A DNA stretch of 64,000 bases from Parvicella sp964387945. GTDB taxonomy: Bacteria; Bacteroidota; Bacteroidia; Flavobacteriales_D; Parvicellaceae. The position numbers were made by a program, and so were the translations under genes. The stretch is from the NCBI GenBank assembly GCA_964387945.1, contig CAYLYX010000011.1, positions 1 to 64,000 on the forward strand, read 5' to 3'. Positions 61,057 through 64,000 of the stretch are shown here, piece by piece. Numbering within the stretch: position 1 is the stretch's first letter; each line of letters starts with the position of its first letter. Under the pieces are notes generated by a model. It made no database searches, was not told where the DNA came from, and was given only the letters and a program-made list of their open reading frames with translations.

Positions 61057-64000
61057 TTGAAAAAGATACTTATCAAATACTTGATGTGTGTATTGCTAAT
61101 TGCTTTACAATTTGCTAGTTATGCTCAAATCACTGCTCCACACATCACCAATTATACCACCAAGGATTATGGTACATTAAAGTCTCCAGAAGTGTGGTCC
61201 ATTGCACAAGACGATAATGGACTCATGTACTTTGGGTTTATTAATGAGATTGGTGTTTTTGATGGTGAAACATGGAGTTTTATTCCTTTAGAAAATACAC
61301 TCAACATCACATCACTTTCATATCATGACGGAAGACTTTACTATGGTGCTTATGGTAAGTTTGGTTACTTAGAAGCCGATGAAAATGGTAATTTAGCTCC
61401 AACAATTTTATCCGATGGTGTAGGTGTTTTTAGTAATGTTTGGAGAATTCATTATACGAACGGAGTAACTTATTTTCAGTCGTATGAAGGCATTTATGCC
61501 TACAACGGAGAGAAAGTAGAGGCCATTCTCCCAAAGACGAGTTTCCACCTTTCTTTTACGTGCAACGACAAGCTTTTTGTTAGACAGCGAGATGTTGGAT
61601 TAATGCAGGTACAAGGTTTGGATGTTAAACTCGTCAATGCGCATCCTATTCTTAAGGAATATGGTCTTTTTGAAGCTTTTCAAATCAACGATAAAGAAAG
61701 TTTTATCGTAACCATGGAACGAGGTCTGCAAAAGTCTTCAGCAAACCTGTCTGCACCACTTTCGTATTTATGTCCAGACACCTGCGGAGCGTTTACGAAT
61801 AAAGGCATTATCGGTGGGGTGCAACTTTCAGAAGACTTGTTTGCGTTGTACTCCTCAAATCAAGGTTGTTTATTTACCGATGCTTCTGGAACCTTCCAAG
61901 GTTCAATTGGTCAGTTTTCTGGATTAGCGTCAGATGAAGTCAAAGACGCTTTTGTTGATGACAACGGCAAATTGTGGTTGGCTACTGGAAATGGGGTAGC
62001 AAAAGTAGAGGTCATGGAGCCTTTTGAGTTCATTGGAGATGATTTTGGCGTAAGTGGAAATGTGCAGTGTCTCACCAAATTCAAAGGACAAAAATACGTA
62101 GGGACTTCTCTAGGTTTGGTAAAAGAAGATACCAACAGAAACCTCTTCTTTAAAGAAACCAGTCTAAAACAACAGATTTGGGACATACAGGTTTCCGGAG
62201 ACCGCATGTACGTAGCTACATCAGGTGGACTTTTTGAATCGGAAGATGGTAAGAATTTCACGATCCGATATGGAGGCAATTTCAACAGGATTTACCATGA
62301 TCCATTAAACAATTTTATGATTGTTGCTGGCGAAGATCAAACCATGATCCTTGACGGTTTTGCCAACTGGAGTGTCTACAGTTATACTGCGTTCCCTGGA
62401 GGAAATAAAACCAACATCGTTTACGATGAAAAGAACGAGTGTTATTGGGTAGGGTCAAGCTCAGGTGGAATTTTAAAGATCACCTTTGACGGATTTGATT
62501 TTGCCTACAAAGTTTACGGACTCCAAGAAGGTGAGGGACTAAGGGTTGGTGAGCAGATTGTACCTTTCGAAGTAGATGGAACGGCACTTTTTGGAACCCC
62601 TTTTGATTTGTTGGAATTTACGAATGAGCAGGAAGCAATCGAAGAACTGAAATCCTCTGGTGCATGGAACGATACGATGATCAATCATCCTGAATTCTAC
62701 CCAGGATCTTTCTTCGAATCACAAAAATACTTCCTAGGATCGTCTAAAAACTACCAATACTATCTCCAAGTAGGTGTGTTGATTGGGGTAGTTGACAATA
62801 AGATTGGTGTTTTTAGTGGATCGCAAGAGGAAACGGAATTTGACGTGTCCAAATTCAATACGTTGAAGTTGGGAAGAATCAATTTTCTTCAAATTGAAGA
62901 TGAAGGGATGTATGTAGGCGGATCAAATGGCTTGGCCTTGGTCGATTTATTGAGCTTACTTAATTCGGACAGTGTGGTGAGGAATGTGCACGTCAACATT
63001 CGTAAAATCAACTATAACGATTCCCTTTCCGTAGGAACTTATGGACAATTCGAGTCCTTGTTGATTCCCTACGACAGGAATAATATTTCATTCGAAATCG
63101 CCTCTTCTACGGTACATAATAATACCAAGTCGCTGTATTCATGGAGATTGGTCGGAGACGATGACAATTGGAGTGATTGGAGTAGCAATACCAAACTGGA
63201 CTTCAAAAATATGTTGGAAGGCGACTATCGTCTTGAGGTAAAAGCGAAAGATGCTTTTGGTAATGTGAGTGAAGTCAAAACCTTCTCTTTTACCATTGAA
63301 ACGCCTTGGTACCGAACATTGTGGGCGTATATTTTGTACTTCCTGCTATTTGTGGTGGTGGTTTACCTTGCAATCGTTTTAGGTAGGGCAAGACTAAAAG
63401 CGCAAAACCAGCGACTAGAAGAAACCGTTGCTGAGCGTACAGAGGAGATTCGCCACAAGAATGCCGCTTTGGAGCATTCGTACATGGAGATTGCCGAGCA
63501 AAAACAAGAGATTACAGACAGTATTAATTATGCCCAACGAATTCAACAAGCGATCTTGCCGTTAGAAGAAAACATTGAACAATACATTTCTGAGTATTTT
63601 GTATTGTTCCAGCCCAAGGATATCGTTTCTGGTGATTTTTATTGGTTTGCCAACACCAACGGACGAAGTATTTTTGTGTGTGCTGACTGTACCGGACACG
63701 GAGTTCCTGGAGCCTTCATGAGTATGATTGGTTCAGATAAGCTAAACCAAGCTATTTTGGAAGGGCAATTGACCAATCCAGCAGATATTCTGAGTTTTGT
63801 GAACGTTGGGATTAAACGGGCGCTAAGACAAAATGAAGAAGCAGAAAATGCCTCCCGCGATGGAATGGATGCCACCATTGTAAGTATCGACAAGCAGAAT
63901 ATGAACCTACAGGTTTCAGGAGCGCACAATTCATTGGTGCTCATCCGTGATGGAGAATTGCTGGAGTTTAAAACTACCAAAGTTGCTGTAGCTGGATTTA
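61057..64000 (+). CDS. propeller sensor with SpoIIE phosphatase domain (3' truncated)
   Basis: The frame runs open to the window edge, over 980 codons. A signal peptide (LIKYLMCVLLIALQFASYAQ) is followed by a large beta-propeller (repeats such as VWSIAQDDNGLMYFGFINEI), a Y_Y_Y domain, a transmembrane helix (AYILYFLLFVVVVYLAIV), a coiled coil, and a SpoIIE domain with SGDFYWFANT and CADCTGHGVPGAFMSM. The last part of the catalytic domain is cut off. Start is TTG 61057, GTG 61045 or ATG 60994; none is firmly supported. It has the same output domain as the TPR-SpoIIE protein at 4434. Confidence 0.88.
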   Translation, partial: MKKILIKYLMCVLLIALQFASYAQITAPHITNYTTKDYGTLKSPEVWSIAQDDNGLMYFGFINEIGVFDGETWSFIPLENTLNITSLSYHDGRLYYGAYGKFGYLEADENGNLAPTILSDGVGVFSNVWRIHYTNGVTYFQSYEGIYAYNGEKVEAILPKTSFHLSFTCNDKLFVRQRDVGLMQVQGLDVKLVNAHPILKEYGLFEAFQINDKESFIVTMERGLQKSSANLSAPLSYLCPDTCGAFTNKGIIGGVQLSEDLFALYSSNQGCLFTDASGTFQGSIGQFSGLASDEVKDAFVDDNGKLWLATGNGVAKVEVMEPFEFIGDDFGVSGNVQCLTKFKGQKYVGTSLGLVKEDTNRNLFFKETSLKQQIWDIQVSGDRMYVATSGGLFESEDGKNFTIRYGGNFNRIYHDPLNNFMIVAGEDQTMILDGFANWSVYSYTAFPGGNKTNIVYDEKNECYWVGSSSGGILKITFDGFDFAYKVYGLQEGEGLRVGEQIVPFEVDGTALFGTPFDLLEFTNEQEAIEELKSSGAWNDTMINHPEFYPGSFFESQKYFLGSSKNYQYYLQVGVLIGVVDNKIGVFSGSQEETEFDVSKFNTLKLGRINFLQIEDEGMYVGGSNGLALVDLLSLLNSDSVVRNVHVNIRKINYNDSLSVGTYGQFESLLIPYDRNNISFEIASSTVHNNTKSLYSWRLVGDDDNWSDWSSNTKLDFKNMLEGDYRLEVKAKDAFGNVSEVKTFSFTIETPWYRTLWAYILYFLLFVVVVYLAIVLGRARLKAQNQRLEETVAERTEEIRHKNAALEHSYMEIAEQKQEITDSINYAQRIQQAILPLEENIEQYISEYFVLFQPKDIVSGDFYWFANTNGRSIFVCADCTGHGVPGAFMSMIGSDKLNQAILEGQLTNPADILSFVNVGIKRALRQNEEAENASRDGMDATIVSIDKQNMNLQVSGAHNSLVLIRDGELLEFKTTKVAVAGF

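Noticed and set aside
61911..62285. Minus-strand open frame of 124 residues inside the right-end gene
   Set aside because: It is a shadow of the propeller-SpoIIE frame, which stays open throughout; no start context or family pattern.
1..64000. CRISPR array, insertion sequence or prophage
   Set aside because: No regularly spaced repeats, transposase, integrase or phage structural genes were seen.

Overview
The window looks like about 64 kb of a low-GC, gene-dense chromosome from a marine or aquatic member of the Bacteroidota, most likely order Flavobacteriales. Four secreted proteins end in a type IX secretion (T9SS) sorting domain. Many short lipoproteins carry a lipobox cysteine. Several intergenic regions hold the Bacteroidota promoter element TAnnTTTG. 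Other markers are a mevalonate-pathway cluster with a UbiA-type prenyltransferase, SpoIIE phosphatases fused to TPR or propeller sensors, and LytS/LytTR signalling. No rRNA, tRNA, CRISPR array, prophage or insertion sequence was found, and no gene-free stretch exceeds about 200 bases.

Layout. 1-4.3 kb: a gene tail, then a minus-strand run (SRPBCC, VOC, esterase, patatin, alanine-racemase-like enzyme, GNAT). 4.4-6.9 kb: a TPR-SpoIIE phosphatase, a small membrane protein and a 45-aa Cys/Lys-rich microprotein. 7-10.9 kb: the isoprenoid cluster (UbiA enzyme, mevalonate kinase, unknown 140-aa protein, mevalonate diphosphate decarboxylase). 11-13.2 kb: an aminotransferase and two secreted unknowns. 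13.3-19.2 kb: a probable phosphate-scavenging group of two secreted phosphoesterases and a phosphate-type porin, with a DODA dioxygenase between them. 19.3-23 kb: DoxX-like protein, fluoride channel, PAP2, obgE, adk and hpt. 23-34 kb: a CxxC membrane protein, an rRNA methyltransferase, gcvT, comB, a stress and ion group (lipoprotein, 94-aa unknown, Dps, MscS, CorA) and an ECF sigma/membrane protein/FGE-TPR operon.

34-46 kb: an FAD enzyme, then a scaffold gap (10 Ns) inside a monoheme cytochrome-like lipoprotein, an EreA/ChaN-like secreted protein and a second cytochrome paralogue. These are followed by a TPR protein, cystathionine beta-synthase, lipoproteins, an enoyl-CoA hydratase, a GNAT and a small secreted protein built of six DADWKA repeats. 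46-57 kb: a FadH-like flavoenzyme, a propeller histidine kinase with its LytTR regulator, two leucine-rich-repeat T9SS proteins, a HEAT-like protein and small unknowns. 57.5-64 kb: a small acidic-tailed protein, a YD-repeat lipoprotein, 5-formyl-THF cyclo-ligase, MurF, and a propeller-SpoIIE phosphatase that runs off the right edge.

Most striking: the DADWKA repeat protein, whose pattern resembles a family predicted to form a seven-crossing (7_1) knot; the chimeric prfB-like end at the assembly gap; the microprotein at 6825-6962; the sigma-linked FGE protein with a DUF2723-like motif; and several genes whose start codon lies only 5-8 bases after the promoter box, two of them with GTG or TTG starts.
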